Assembly: GCA_910586645.1 (NCBI GenBank)
Contig: CAJUIS010000007.1
Location: forward strand, 1 to 64,000
Direction of reading: 5' to 3'
DNA: 64,000 nt
Source: an uncultured Lachnospiraceae bacterium
Lineage (GTDB): Bacteria; Bacillota; Clostridia; Lachnospirales; Lachnospiraceae
The notes under the pieces are model-generated. The model was not told where the DNA came from and ran no database searches. It saw only the letters and a list, made by a program, of their open reading frames with translations. Below, one piece after another: positions 1 to 9,512 of the stretch (the first letter of the stretch is position 1; every line of letters begins with the position of its first letter). The position numbers were made by a program, and so were the translations under genes.

Positions 1-123
1 TCACATCGGGCATTGTCATGGCAGCGTCCTCCGGCGCTGTTCATGCTTTGGACAAACGTAACGCGGCAGGGATTTTATAAATATCTGGCAAGGCTGCTGG
101 ATAAGGTAGTCGGCGGAGACTAA
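1..123 (+). CDS. C-terminal end of an unidentified protein (cut by window edge)
   Basis: An open frame runs from the first base of the window to a TAA at 121-123, giving 40 residues that end LDKVVGGD. Base composition is like the neighbouring genes and an inverted repeat follows directly after the stop, which together suggest the end of a real gene. The fragment is too short to place in a family, and it could be chance. Confidence 0.4.
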   Translation, partial: SHRALSWQRPPALFMLWTNVTRQGFYKYLARLLDKVVGGD

Positions 124-167
124 AAACTTTCCCTTGTTTCGGCTCGTAAGGGCAAATACAAGGGAAA
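122..167 (-). terminator. Rho-independent terminator for the small minus-strand operon
   Basis: Ten-base perfect inverted arms (TTTCCCTTGT at 128-137 and its complement at 158-167) enclose a 20-base loop. Read on the minus strand the hairpin is followed by GTTTTTAG. It lies about 80 bases past the stop of the 31-residue gene. The large loop lowers confidence. A weaker 5-bp hairpin at 192-204 could serve instead. Confidence 0.5.
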
Positions 168-248
168 ATACATAAGGCTGGAACACAAAACAGGCGAAAC
201 GCCTTGGAAATACAGCATTTTTAGAGGGTTTAACAGATAAACTGGAAT

Positions 249-344
249 TTATTTCTCTTTTTTGCTCATAAGAGAACAACTGATAGCTACAAATAAACCA
301 ATTAAAATCCACGGAAATGCTGCTCCTAAAAAATCACTAACCAT
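249..344 (-). CDS. 31-residue single-span membrane peptide
   Basis: The start ATG at 344 is preceded by AAAGGAGG with good spacing, and the frame ends at a TAA 31 codons later. The product has a polar N-end (MVSDFLGA), one hydrophobic span of about 16 residues containing a Cys, and a basic tail (SKKEK), so it should sit in the membrane as a single helix. It lies 59 bases downstream of the 65-residue gene on the same strand and is probably co-transcribed. It matches no family I can name. Small membrane regulators, toxins of type I systems and signal-peptide precursors all have this build, and nothing here separates them. Confidence 0.6.
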   Translation of the reverse strand: MVSDFLGAAFPWILIGLFVAISCSLMSKKEK

Positions 345-403
345 ATTTTACCTCCTTTAAAATTTCGATTTTCCAATATGTCAAATTAGAATTGACAGCG
401 ATA

Positions 404-601
404 TTAAATCAATTCCAAAGCTCTTTTATACAACGGGTCTAATTCGCAACCGCAGCTTCCACATTCTTTGTCTGCTTGCTTGATTGCTGATACTAAAGTG
501 TCTTTATCGGCTTTTCCCTCTAACCATTGTTGCGCGGGAATAGATATTAAATCCCAACCAGACGCAACGAATTTCTCCATAATAGATTTTAATTCTTTCA
601 C
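404..601 (-). CDS. Small Cys-containing protein of unknown function (65 aa)
   Basis: A GTG start at 601 is preceded by AAAGGAG seven bases upstream. The product is soluble and mostly helical by appearance, with an acidic-basic mix, a WLEGK segment in the middle and a compact CGSCGC cluster near residues 46-51 followed by ELDPLYKRALEL. The CxxCxC spacing could bind a metal or form a disulfide. It is the first gene of a two-gene minus-strand unit with the 31-residue membrane peptide and is isolated from other genes by more than 300 bases upstream. I do not recognise the family. Confidence 0.65.
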   Translation of the reverse strand: MKELKSIMEKFVASGWDLISIPAQQWLEGKADKDTLVSAIKQADKECGSCGCELDPLYKRALELI

Positions 602-896
602 AATGTAGCTCCTTTCAAATAAGCAATTTTCGATTTGTTGTTGCGTTCAGTTTAGCACATTTATAGAGCATCTACAAGATTCCTTGCATGAAAAAGCAAA
701 AAGAATGAATTCTTCACTTGACATTGTGGAAAAGAGCTTCTTGGTTTCAATGAAATGCATGATGAAAATATATCCAGGTAGTGGGAAATGATAATTTTGA
801 AAAAGAAATAAAAGGCAGTTATTGTTTTTACTATATTCAAAAAACAACATAAAATATACACGAAACGCGTTGGAAAGAGCTGTTTTCTGAAAAAGG
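602..896. other. Intergenic region between divergent genes
   Basis: This AT-rich stretch separates the minus-strand small operon from the promoter of the GH123-like gene. Short open frames on the minus strand have no ribosome site and look like chance. A TATAAA on the minus strand near 660-666 could be the -10 element of the small operon, but I found no convincing -35. Confidence 0.5.
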
Positions 897-925
897 TTGA
901 GTTTGCCGGTAAGATGAATTATACT
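897..925 (+). promoter_or_regulatory. Sigma-A promoter of the GH123-like gene
   Basis: TTGAGT (897-902) and TATACT (920-925) are separated by 17 bases, 38 bases upstream of the ATG. An AGGAGGGG ribosome site follows in the leader. Confidence 0.7.
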
Positions 926-963
926 ATAAAAAGGAGAAGAAAAGTTACAATAGGAGGGGTAAT

Positions 964-3900
964 ATGGTTAGTGGAAAAAAATTTTTCAAAAAGGTTTTGT
1001 GTCTGGTTCTTATATTTATAATGAGCATTGGCGCGATATCCTTTCCGGAACAGAAGGTAAGTGCAGCAGATACAAGAGAGTATACGATTCTGTGTACAGA
1101 CACAGCGGGAGACCGGGATGCATTTGCATACTATCCGTCAGCGGGTTGGAAAAGAGGTCTGCAGATAGACGAATATTTCACTGCAAAATCCGTACAGACG
1201 CAGGTATCTGAAGGCACAGACGCATCGGATATTTATTATACGGTTACATTTTCCGGAACGGGAATTGCATTGTATGGATACAAGGCTAAGGCGCATGGGG
1301 CGACGGTAAAGGTTTTTGTGGATGGGGAAGACAAAGGAGACTTTGACAGTTATGCGGCGCAAAGAAGTCCCAGTGACGTCAGGCTTTGGAATATAGCAGG
1401 GCTGGATAATGGAGAACATACGTTAAAAGTCCAGGCGGCCGGGGGCAAAAACGCTTCGGCGTCTGACAGCCATATAGAAGTGACGAAAGCAGTCGTGACT
1501 GTTCCGGTTGAGCAGGTTCCTGCAACGGATTTCTTCTTTACAGAAGAAACCTGTACGATCCGGGTGGGTGAGTCAAGAGATCTTAAGTATCGCCTTGAGC
1601 CGGAAAATGCATATGCTCCGGAGGATTTGCAATTTGCATCCGACGATGCATCTGTGGCGTCTGTGAATTCTTCCGGAAGGATTACGGCAAAAAGCGTCGG
1701 TACGGCACATATTACGGCGTCTTCAGAAAGCGTTGGATTTTCAAAGAGCATGGAAGTTGCGGTACTGGAGAAGAAAGAAGACATCGACGCGACGTATGTA
1801 GACAGCGGCGACCAGTATCAGCAGAAAGCTTACGCCGGTCTTTTGGCCGGAAAAAGAAAGTTTGGCGAGCAGGTCTGGGCATGGAAAAATGACAGGGCGG
1901 TTGCGGAAATCGCAGTAATGAGCAAACAGAAGGCATTGGAAGACGTTACGGTCAGCATAACGGATTTAGAAGGGTTTGGCGCGGTCATTCCAGCTTCTTC
2001 GGTGAAGATTTCTTTTGTCAGAGAAGTAAAGGCATATACCGGACATGCCGGATGGTACGCACAGAATAAAGCGGGGACAATGCCGAGCGGGCCAAGAGAA
2101 TATTTTCCGGAGGTCATTTATTCCGATGATCCTGTCTCCATGGACAGCGAGAGGCTGCAGCTTGTATGGGTGGAAGCCTCCGTTCCGAAAGATGCGCTTG
2201 CGGGTATTTACAAAGGCACGATAACCATTTCGGCCGGAAACACTGATGAGACAATAGAGCTTGACTATACGCTTGAGGTTTTGGACGCAGTGCAGCCGGA
2301 TCCGCAGGATTATGATTTTGACGTTGAGTATTGGAGCCATCCGTACAATGTGGCTTACTATTATGATGTAGAGCCATTTTCAGAGGAACATTTAGGGCTG
2401 TTAAAGCAGCATATGGAACTCTATAAAAGCCTTGGCGGTCATGCGATTACGGCAAGCATTGTAGAAGAAGCATGGGGCGGCCAGACGTACGGCGGCGGAA
2501 ATGAGATTCATTATCCGTCTATGATCAAATGGATTAAGCATACGGACGGAACATGGGAATTTAATTATACGGATTTTGATAAATGGGTGGAATTGAATCT
2601 TGAAATCGGAATCGCAGATAAGATTATCTGTTACAGCATGATGCCATGGGATGGCATTGTGAAATATACAGACAGGGAAACAGGCACGGTCAAATCTATG
2701 ACGGCCAATCCGGCGAATGCCACGCAGTACGCACAGGTATGGCAGCCGTTTCTGGAAGATTTTGTAGCGCATCTTGACGATAATGGCTGGTTTGAACAGA
2801 CCTATATAGGCTTTGACGAACGATCCAATATGGGAACGGCATTTGATTTGATTGATTCCGTGACAAATAAAGATGGGAATGCATTGAAAAAATCCGCTGC
2901 ATTTAATGATTTTTCACACAATTTGGGTGTTTTCAACAGGCTGGACTATGCTTCTGTGGGACTTCAGCAGATTCGTGATAACCTGACTCCGTTTAAGCAG
3001 CAGATTGTAACAAGAAGGGAAAATAATCAGGATCTTACAATGTATACGGCGACAGAGCATGTACCGAACAGCTTTACAAAGTCAAACCCGGTGGAAAGCT
3101 ACTGGACGATTATGTATGCCGGTTCGTTAAATACGACGGGATTTTTGAGGTGGGCATATGACGCGTGGGTGGCAGATCCGCTGGAAGAGTCTACGCATTC
3201 TTCATTCCCGGCAGGCGATTGTTTCCTGGTATATCCGTCGGAACAGGAAGACGAAGTAAAAGAAAGCAAGTTTTCCCTGCGTCTGGCAAAACTGGACGAA
3301 GGCGTCCGCGACATTAATAAGCTTTATCTCATGCGGGAAAAGTCACAGGAGATGGCGGACGGAGTTACGGAGATTTTGAGCCATGTGCAGGGCGACCGTA
3401 TAAACGATTATGAATACAGTACAATGGAAAAGACAGACAACTGGGGACGTCAGGCAAAATGGCTGACCGAAAACGGAAAAAATTCCATGCTTGCAGATAT
3501 GAAAACAGTCAAAGAGGGGATTTATGATCTTACAAAGGATTCTATTGCACAGGAATATCCAAGCCGTGTTCAGGAGATAGAACTGAAAAAGCCGGACAGA
3601 ATGGAATTTGAGCCGGACGAAATTGTGCAGTTTCAGGCTGCAGTGCAGCCGGCGTCAGCGGCAGGTTCTGTTCGCTGGAGCAGCAGCGACGAAGCGGTAG
3701 CCTCCGTGGATGAAAACGGATGGGTTACCATGAAAAAAGATGGAAAAGCAACGATTACGGTTTGTTCTTCGGAGAATGCCAACATCGGACAGAGTATGGA
3801 AATTAGCGTTAAAATACCCGAAACAAAGAAACCGCTTTTGGAGCAGATAGAAGCCGCTTCCAACCTGAAACAGGGGGATTATACGGCAGAAAGCTGGGCG

Positions 3901-4566
3901 GCGCTTCAGAAAGCGCTAAAAAAGGCTGAAGAAGTGAGGAAAAATCCGCAAAGCCTGCAGGAGGACATTGACGGAGCGCTCAATGCTTTGAAAGACGCTG
4001 TTTCAAAATTGGCGCCGGCGGCAGGCAATTCAGCTCCGGATAATTCAAACAAAGAAGATCCAAATAAAGAGGATCCAAACAAGGATAATCCAAATAAAGA
4101 TAATCCGAATAAAGAGGAACCCATCAAAAACGGAGGAATTTATGTCGGCGGAAATTATAAGTATAAAATCACAAGCCTTGCGAAACAAACGGCTGAGGTC
4201 GTTGGTACGACAAATTCCAAACTGAAAAAAATCGTTATCGGAAAGAGCGTAACGCTTGGTGGAAAAAGCTTTCAAATAACTTCCGTCAAAGCTTCTGCAT
4301 TTAAAAACAATAAGAAAATAGCAGAGGTTAAGATCGGAGCCAATGTAACGAAAATTGGAAACAGCGCCTTTGAAAAGTGCGTTAAGCTGAAAAAAGTTAC
4401 TGTTTCAGGTAAAAAATTAACACAAATTGGAAAGAAAGCGTTTGCCGGCTGCAAACAATTGCGTTCGGTTGTTGTAAAAAGTAAGAAAGTGAAGAAAATC
4501 GGAACGGGAGCTTTTAAAGGAATTCACAAAAAAGCAGTTGTTAAAATTCCTGGGAAGAAAAAATAA
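964..4566 (+). CDS. Secreted GH123/DUF4091-like glycoside hydrolase with Ig-like, FIVAR and LRR modules
   Basis: Predicted exported glycan hydrolase of 1200 residues. A signal peptide (about 1-34, ending VSAA) is followed by a beta-sandwich domain (40-175), a Big_2 Ig-like domain (about 185-270), then a region of GH123/DUF4091 type (about 280-880). The motif YIGFDER puts an Asp-Glu pair at 618-619; GH123 enzymes use such a pair for substrate-assisted removal of beta-N-acetylgalactosamine. A second Big_2 domain (about 885-955), a FIVAR helical domain (960-1020), an Asn-Lys-Asp-Pro linker and a Lys-rich BspA-type LRR module (about 1060-1200) follow. The substrate is inferred from the family only. 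It has its own promoter and terminator, and the C-terminal module recurs in two other secreted proteins in this window. Confidence 0.8.
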   Translation: MVSGKKFFKKVLCLVLIFIMSIGAISFPEQKVSAADTREYTILCTDTAGDRDAFAYYPSAGWKRGLQIDEYFTAKSVQTQVSEGTDASDIYYTVTFSGTGIALYGYKAKAHGATVKVFVDGEDKGDFDSYAAQRSPSDVRLWNIAGLDNGEHTLKVQAAGGKNASASDSHIEVTKAVVTVPVEQVPATDFFFTEETCTIRVGESRDLKYRLEPENAYAPEDLQFASDDASVASVNSSGRITAKSVGTAHITASSESVGFSKSMEVAVLEKKEDIDATYVDSGDQYQQKAYAGLLAGKRKFGEQVWAWKNDRAVAEIAVMSKQKALEDVTVSITDLEGFGAVIPASSVKISFVREVKAYTGHAGWYAQNKAGTMPSGPREYFPEVIYSDDPVSMDSERLQLVWVEASVPKDALAGIYKGTITISAGNTDETIELDYTLEVLDAVQPDPQDYDFDVEYWSHPYNVAYYYDVEPFSEEHLGLLKQHMELYKSLGGHAITASIVEEAWGGQTYGGGNEIHYPSMIKWIKHTDGTWEFNYTDFDKWVELNLEIGIADKIICYSMMPWDGIVKYTDRETGTVKSMTANPANATQYAQVWQPFLEDFVAHLDDNGWFEQTYIGFDERSNMGTAFDLIDSVTNKDGNALKKSAAFNDFSHNLGVFNRLDYASVGLQQIRDNLTPFKQQIVTRRENNQDLTMYTATEHVPNSFTKSNPVESYWTIMYAGSLNTTGFLRWAYDAWVADPLEESTHSSFPAGDCFLVYPSEQEDEVKESKFSLRLAKLDEGVRDINKLYLMREKSQEMADGVTEILSHVQGDRINDYEYSTMEKTDNWGRQAKWLTENGKNSMLADMKTVKEGIYDLTKDSIAQEYPSRVQEIELKKPDRMEFEPDEIVQFQAAVQPASAAGSVRWSSSDEAVASVDENGWVTMKKDGKATITVCSSENANIGQSMEISVKIPETKKPLLEQIEAASNLKQGDYTAESWAALQKALKKAEEVRKNPQSLQEDIDGALNALKDAVSKLAPAAGNSAPDNSNKEDPNKEDPNKDNPNKDNPNKEEPIKNGGIYVGGNYKYKITSLAKQTAEVVGTTNSKLKKIVIGKSVTLGGKSFQITSVKASAFKNNKKIAEVKIGANVTKIGNSAFEKCVKLKKVTVSGKKLTQIGKKAFAGCKQLRSVVVKSKKVKKIGTGAFKGIHKKAVVKIPGKKK
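4048..4122 (+). repeat. Five 15-bp repeats encoding an Asn-Lys-(Glu/Asp)-(Asp/Asn)-Pro linker
   Basis: Five consecutive 15-base units code for NKEDP, NKEDP, NKDNP, NKDNP and NKEEP. They form an extended charged linker between the FIVAR domain and the LRR module. Unit number may vary between strains by slippage. Confidence 0.85.
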
Positions 4567-4699
4567 ATTTCTAACTTCCGGCAATGAAAAGCCGGGGAGA
4601 AATAAATCATACAGGAATCCCTGAAATATCAGGATTTGAGGAATGTTTTAGATATAAAAATGCGGAAAAATAAAGCGCAGAGGGCAGAGGAAGTTAAAC

Positions 4700-4745
4700 A
4701 AATGCCGGGAAACAGTGAGAAATGATACACTGTTTCCCGGCATTT
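4700..4745. terminator. Bidirectional terminator between two convergent exoenzyme genes
   Basis: A perfect 18-bp stem (AAATGCCGGGAAACAGTG at 4700-4717 with 4728-4745) encloses a 10-base loop. It has T-rich flank on the plus side (ATTTTTCATTTTT) and A-rich sequence on the other, so it can end transcripts from both converging genes. Confidence 0.9.
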
Positions 4746-4755
4746 TTCATTTTTA

Positions 4756-7700
4756 TCAGCCCGAAATTTTCACACTGGATTTCTGGCCTTTGCCTTTTAA
4801 TTTCTTTTTATAAGAGCTCAGTTTTGCTTTCGGAACTTTAATCTTTGCTTTTGCGTGAATCCCTTTGAAGGCTTTTTTACCAACGCTTTTTAATCCGGCA
4901 GCTTTAATTTTGATGGACTTTAAGTTTTTGGCTCCTTCAAATGCGGATGCTCCGATTGTCTTTACATTTTTGCCAATCGTTACAGTTGTAAGTTTCCGAT
5001 TGTTTTTAAATGCGTTTTTGTCAATAGCCGTTACTTTATAGCTTCGGTTTTGAATCGTTACTTTATCCGGAACGGTAAAACTTTTATTTGTTTTTTTCAA
5101 AGGTTTTTTGAATGTGACCGTTCCGCCGCCTGTATTTGAGGAAGTGACTGTGTATTCCGCTTTGTTTGCAGCGTCTTTGTAGGTTTTCCCTTTTTGCGGA
5201 AGACTGCCGCCAGGCGGATTTGTGCCGGGAGGGTTTGTATCAGGCGGAGTGGAGGAAGGCTTTGCAAGCTGTTTCATGGCGTTTTTCAGGTTTTCCATTG
5301 CCGTTTTTATTTCCGCTGCAGTTGCATTGCCGTTTTCGTCTATGGCCGTCTGAAATGCAGTAAGAGCCGCCTGAAATACATTCCAGGACTCTGGTGTATA
5401 ATCATTTTGAAGCTTTGACGACGCTTCTGTTGTGACGGCTGAAATTTCCGGTTTTAAAGGAGCGAAATCTTCTTCAAAACTGCTTTCCAGTTTGACCCGA
5501 TAAATGGTTTCCTCTGAGCCGTCTTCGGAACGGACAACAACGTTCGCCGTGTCATTTCTGTCTATAGGAAGGATTGTCGCTGCGGCGTTATCTGAAGTTT
5601 CCGCCGTAAAAACTGCATTCTCTATACGGCTGGCAATTTTCATCGTGTAGCCGTTCTTGTTGTATTCTCCGGAAACAAAACCTGTTACAGGAGTTCCGTT
5701 TACGTTCAGGCTGTTTAACCTGGCCGTATGGTTTGTATCGTATGTAATGCCTGTATTGTAAATTTCACACTCAATGATGCCGACGTAAATCTGTCTTGGT
5801 TCAACGGTATCTCCGTAAGGAGTTATGGTAAGGCGCATTGTTTTGGCATTTTGCGGAGAAGCAAATGTGTAAGTCGCCTTATTATTGGAAGGATCGATTT
5901 CAGTTGAGGTATAGGGAACCTCTTCATAGGTTTTGCCGTCTTCCGAGAATCGGAATGTTACGCTGGCAGGAAGCGTTACGCTGTCGTCCGTAAAGTAATA
6001 AATGTCTGCGCGGCTGATTGTCTGCATTTCTTCCCACTGGAAAATAATCGTAGGCGATGAATTCAGAAGCGCGGAATCCCAGTTCGTCCAGCGCTGCCAT
6101 CTTCCCTGCGGATCTTTTTGGAGTGCGGATTCTTTGTCGGTAAGTCCGTCTGTAATTGCATCAAGGCTGTCGGAAGCAGGGCTGCAGGTTTCACTCAGAG
6201 ACGCTTTCGGAGCGATGTTGACAGGATTCGCCTGCGCAGATTCCGCTACCCGGACAGACATTTTTACCGGCATTGTTACGTCATCCGAGATGGACGCAGA
6301 GCCGTTTATGATCACGTTGTCTCCTACATTTGTAAAGTCCGACGCGGAAACGTTATCCCAGGTTACGGGGTAAGATCCATAAGAGCGCCCGTCAGGCAAA
6401 AGGCCGTTTACAGTTTTGGGCAGGGCGGGCGTAACGCCGGAAACGGTAGCCCGCGAGATGTTTTTCGCGGCTTTTATAATCGGCTTTACCTGTAACACGG
6501 CGGTAACGGGAATTTCTTCCGATTCATAAGACGCAACGCCGCTGACAGAATGATTTCCGGGCGTCTGGTATATTTCTTCGTCTACGCTGTCCCATTCCAC
6601 TGACATAAGAACCTGGCTGCCGTCTGATTTTGTCGCCGTTGCCTCTGTTTCAAAATCTGCCGTTTCGTACATATCGACACTGTAGAACGTTTTCAGATCA
6701 TGAGATTTTAAATAAACTTCACCCGGGTTGTCTCCAAGTGTGTCGACGGTTACGGTTTTTGTTTCCATTCCTTCGGAATCTATGCGGAGGGAAAAGCCGC
6801 CGGAATATTCTGTACTCCGTACAATGACAAGCGCTTTCCCGCTGAATGCCTGGATAGAAGCGGTTTTGCTGTCCGTCAGGACGGATTTCTGCTGGAACTT
6901 ATCAACTGTGGATGCATTTCCGTTGTCTACGCCGGCAATTTCGCCGTTTCCGTTCAGAGAGAAACGGAGGAGATTATCCGCCTGGCTTGCGAATTCGCCG
7001 TTTCTGTCAAGAATATCCACGTCAATGTAGCAAAGGCTGGAGCCGTCTGCCAGGATTTCCGTTTTTTCCGGCGTTGCACGAAGGATAGAGCCTTCGTCGC
7101 TGTTTGTTTTTACTGTTTTGATTCCGACTGTGTCAGAAATTTCTTTGCCGTTTGCATCGTATGCTTTTGCGCTTAATGTGCCTGCTTCATAAGTTACGGC
7201 AAACTGTGCGGCCAGATTGTTGGAGTCCGTATTGCTCTCTGAATTTTTGGCAGTGCAGTTGTCAGCGTCAATTGCAGTGGTGCGGTATATGCCGTATTCA
7301 TAGCCGGCGTTTGTCGTAATGGATTCTCTTTGTGCCGTTCCGATTAATTTGTCGTTTAAGAAGAGTTCGACTTTCGCTGCGTTTGAATAAATGTCTACGT
7401 CAACTTTTCCGTTTGAAACAACCAGATCGTCTTCGTTCCAGCATCCCGGGACAATGTGCAGCGTCGCAGCGTCCTCTTTCCACTGACTGGTATAGAAATA
7501 ATAAGAGTCTTTTGGGAAGCCCGCCGTATCGATAATTCCAAAATAAGAGGAATTTGGCATAGCTTTCGGATCTCCGCTTACGCTTCCCGGGCCTGTTCCG
7601 TTCCAGTCTGTAGGCTCTCCGATATAATCAAATCCTGTCCATATAAACGTTCCCATCATAAAATCATTGGAAATAACCGGAAGCCATGCGGCCCTCGCCC

Positions 7701-9498
7701 TCTGCCCCCAGGATACGCAGTGCGTGTCGTATGCCGTGTTCTGGTAATTTCCTGTTTCCGTATGTTTAGCCTTTGAGTAATAGACGCCGCGGCTGTTGAT
7801 GGAAGACGCCGTCTCAGATCCGACTAGAGGCCAGTCCGGATATTGCTGGTGCACTCTGGAATAAGCTCCAGGAGAATAGTTCAGTCCAACAACGCCGCCT
7901 GACTCTGCAAGAAGCATATCTACCTGGGTACGGAGATCGTTTACATTTCCGGCAACCTGATTGTCGCCGTGCGTAATCGGCCTGGTAGGATCGATTGCCT
8001 GGATCCAGTCGATCATATTGGAAGTATATTCTTTATACTCATTGACATACTGCTGTACAGTCGTGTCGGGCACGCCGAAATTAATCTCATTTCCAATGGA
8101 CCACATGATATTGCAGGGATCATTTTTGTCGCGATCAACAAAAGATTCCAGACAGAACTGGTAATATTTTTTGTCTTTGGAACCTCCGAGCAGATGATTG
8201 TCTTCACCAAGCGTCTCATTCCAATATGCGCCGAAATCTTTGCTGTTTCCGTTTTTGTGATAAGACCAGCCGTCATAAACTTCGTCCATAACAAGCATTC
8301 CAAGCTCATTGCATATCTCAAGGAAATTTCTGCTCGGCGCGTTGTGGCTGGTGCGGATTGCGTTGCAGCCCATTTCTTTTAATTTTTCTACCTGGCGGTA
8401 AAGTGCGTCATAGGAAGCGATGCCGCCGAGAGCGCCCTGATCGTGATGCATACATACGCCCTTCATTTTTACCTTATTGCCGTTTAATGAAAAACCGGTG
8501 TTGGCGTCATAGTTAAAATAGCGGAATCCAAATTCTGTCGTATAGGAGTCAATTACTTTATTGCCGGATACAATTTCCGTCTGTACATAATATAAGTTTG
8601 GATTGTCATAGTCCCAGAGCTTTGGAGCGGTTACAGCCAGTTCCTGCGTCAGATCCGAAGCGGCTCCTGCAGCGATGGAAATATCTCCTTCAGCAGCCGA
8701 CTTTGATACGACGCTGCCGGCTTTGTCCAGGACAGACGTCCGTACTTTTGCCGAAGCGGCCGCATCGCCGTCGTTTTGCACAGTTGTCTCCACACGTACC
8801 GTTACGTCGCCGTTTTTCTGTTTTTCAAGCTCCGGCGTTGTTACATACGTTCCGTTTAAAGCTACATGTACCGGATCCGCCACAGTCAGCGTTACGTCAC
8901 GGTAGATGCCTGAGCCGGAATACCAGCGGCTGGATGGAAATTCATTGACAGCTTTTACCGCAATTACATTTTCTGTAGTTCCGTCGCAGGTAATCAGATC
9001 TGAAATGTCGAATGAAAAATTCGTATAGCCATAGTGGTGTTCTCCAATCTTTGTGCCGTTGATATACACGTATGCATTGTTGTATACGCCGTCAAAGTTC
9101 AGAATAACGGATTTTCCGTCATAAGACGAGGGAAAAATAACGTTCTTGCGGTACCAGCCCGTCCCGCCCGGAAGAAATCCGGATTCTGCCTCAAGCTGAA
9201 CGCCGTTGTGGCTGTAAGCAAAATCCTGCGTGATGCTGAAGTCGTGCGGAAGCCGGACGGCATCCCAGTCGGCATCGTTGTAATTTTTTGCTGAGGCGTC
9301 CAGCGCTTCGGTTTCATCCAGCAGAAATTTCCAGTCTTTGTTGAAATTGATTTCTCTGCTTTCTTCGTCTTCAATTACAGCGGCTTTGCCGGCAGGTTCC
9401 GCCGATACTGCCGCAGGGGGCATAACGGGACTGCCCAATATAAGCGTGGCGGCTGTTATAATTGAAAACAGTTGTTTCGTGATGTGGTTGTTTTTCAT
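4756..9498 (-). CDS. Secreted GH2 beta-galactosidase, multi-domain
   Basis: Exported beta-galactosidase of 1580 residues. A signal peptide (1-33) precedes the GH2 sugar-binding, sandwich and TIM-barrel domains (about 48-680). The acid/base Glu is E471 in SIGNEIN and the nucleophile Glu is E562 in VGSET. DUF4982 and Ig-like domains follow (about 690-1010), then a Big_4 domain (near 1060-1120), a discoidin-like galactose-binding domain (near 1130-1280), a cadherin-like segment, a FIVAR domain and the Lys-rich LRR module shared with two neighbours. The layout resembles streptococcal BgaA. An AAGGAGG site precedes the ATG, and the gene starts 14 bases after an AraC regulator, so the pair should be one inducible operon. 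The true linkage cleaved is not determined by sequence. Confidence 0.9.
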   Translation of the reverse strand: MKNNHITKQLFSIITAATLILGSPVMPPAAVSAEPAGKAAVIEDEESREINFNKDWKFLLDETEALDASAKNYNDADWDAVRLPHDFSITQDFAYSHNGVQLEAESGFLPGGTGWYRKNVIFPSSYDGKSVILNFDGVYNNAYVYINGTKIGEHHYGYTNFSFDISDLITCDGTTENVIAVKAVNEFPSSRWYSGSGIYRDVTLTVADPVHVALNGTYVTTPELEKQKNGDVTVRVETTVQNDGDAAASAKVRTSVLDKAGSVVSKSAAEGDISIAAGAASDLTQELAVTAPKLWDYDNPNLYYVQTEIVSGNKVIDSYTTEFGFRYFNYDANTGFSLNGNKVKMKGVCMHHDQGALGGIASYDALYRQVEKLKEMGCNAIRTSHNAPSRNFLEICNELGMLVMDEVYDGWSYHKNGNSKDFGAYWNETLGEDNHLLGGSKDKKYYQFCLESFVDRDKNDPCNIMWSIGNEINFGVPDTTVQQYVNEYKEYTSNMIDWIQAIDPTRPITHGDNQVAGNVNDLRTQVDMLLAESGGVVGLNYSPGAYSRVHQQYPDWPLVGSETASSINSRGVYYSKAKHTETGNYQNTAYDTHCVSWGQRARAAWLPVISNDFMMGTFIWTGFDYIGEPTDWNGTGPGSVSGDPKAMPNSSYFGIIDTAGFPKDSYYFYTSQWKEDAATLHIVPGCWNEDDLVVSNGKVDVDIYSNAAKVELFLNDKLIGTAQRESITTNAGYEYGIYRTTAIDADNCTAKNSESNTDSNNLAAQFAVTYEAGTLSAKAYDANGKEISDTVGIKTVKTNSDEGSILRATPEKTEILADGSSLCYIDVDILDRNGEFASQADNLLRFSLNGNGEIAGVDNGNASTVDKFQQKSVLTDSKTASIQAFSGKALVIVRSTEYSGGFSLRIDSEGMETKTVTVDTLGDNPGEVYLKSHDLKTFYSVDMYETADFETEATATKSDGSQVLMSVEWDSVDEEIYQTPGNHSVSGVASYESEEIPVTAVLQVKPIIKAAKNISRATVSGVTPALPKTVNGLLPDGRSYGSYPVTWDNVSASDFTNVGDNVIINGSASISDDVTMPVKMSVRVAESAQANPVNIAPKASLSETCSPASDSLDAITDGLTDKESALQKDPQGRWQRWTNWDSALLNSSPTIIFQWEEMQTISRADIYYFTDDSVTLPASVTFRFSEDGKTYEEVPYTSTEIDPSNNKATYTFASPQNAKTMRLTITPYGDTVEPRQIYVGIIECEIYNTGITYDTNHTARLNSLNVNGTPVTGFVSGEYNKNGYTMKIASRIENAVFTAETSDNAAATILPIDRNDTANVVVRSEDGSEETIYRVKLESSFEEDFAPLKPEISAVTTEASSKLQNDYTPESWNVFQAALTAFQTAIDENGNATAAEIKTAMENLKNAMKQLAKPSSTPPDTNPPGTNPPGGSLPQKGKTYKDAANKAEYTVTSSNTGGGTVTFKKPLKKTNKSFTVPDKVTIQNRSYKVTAIDKNAFKNNRKLTTVTIGKNVKTIGASAFEGAKNLKSIKIKAAGLKSVGKKAFKGIHAKAKIKVPKAKLSSYKKKLKGKGQKSSVKISG

Positions 9499-9512
9499 AA
9501 GTTACCTCCTTT

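Noticed and set aside
16..312. 98-codon minus-strand frame at the left edge
   Set aside because: It has no ribosome site, overlaps the well supported 31-residue gene in another frame, and runs through the terminator hairpin.
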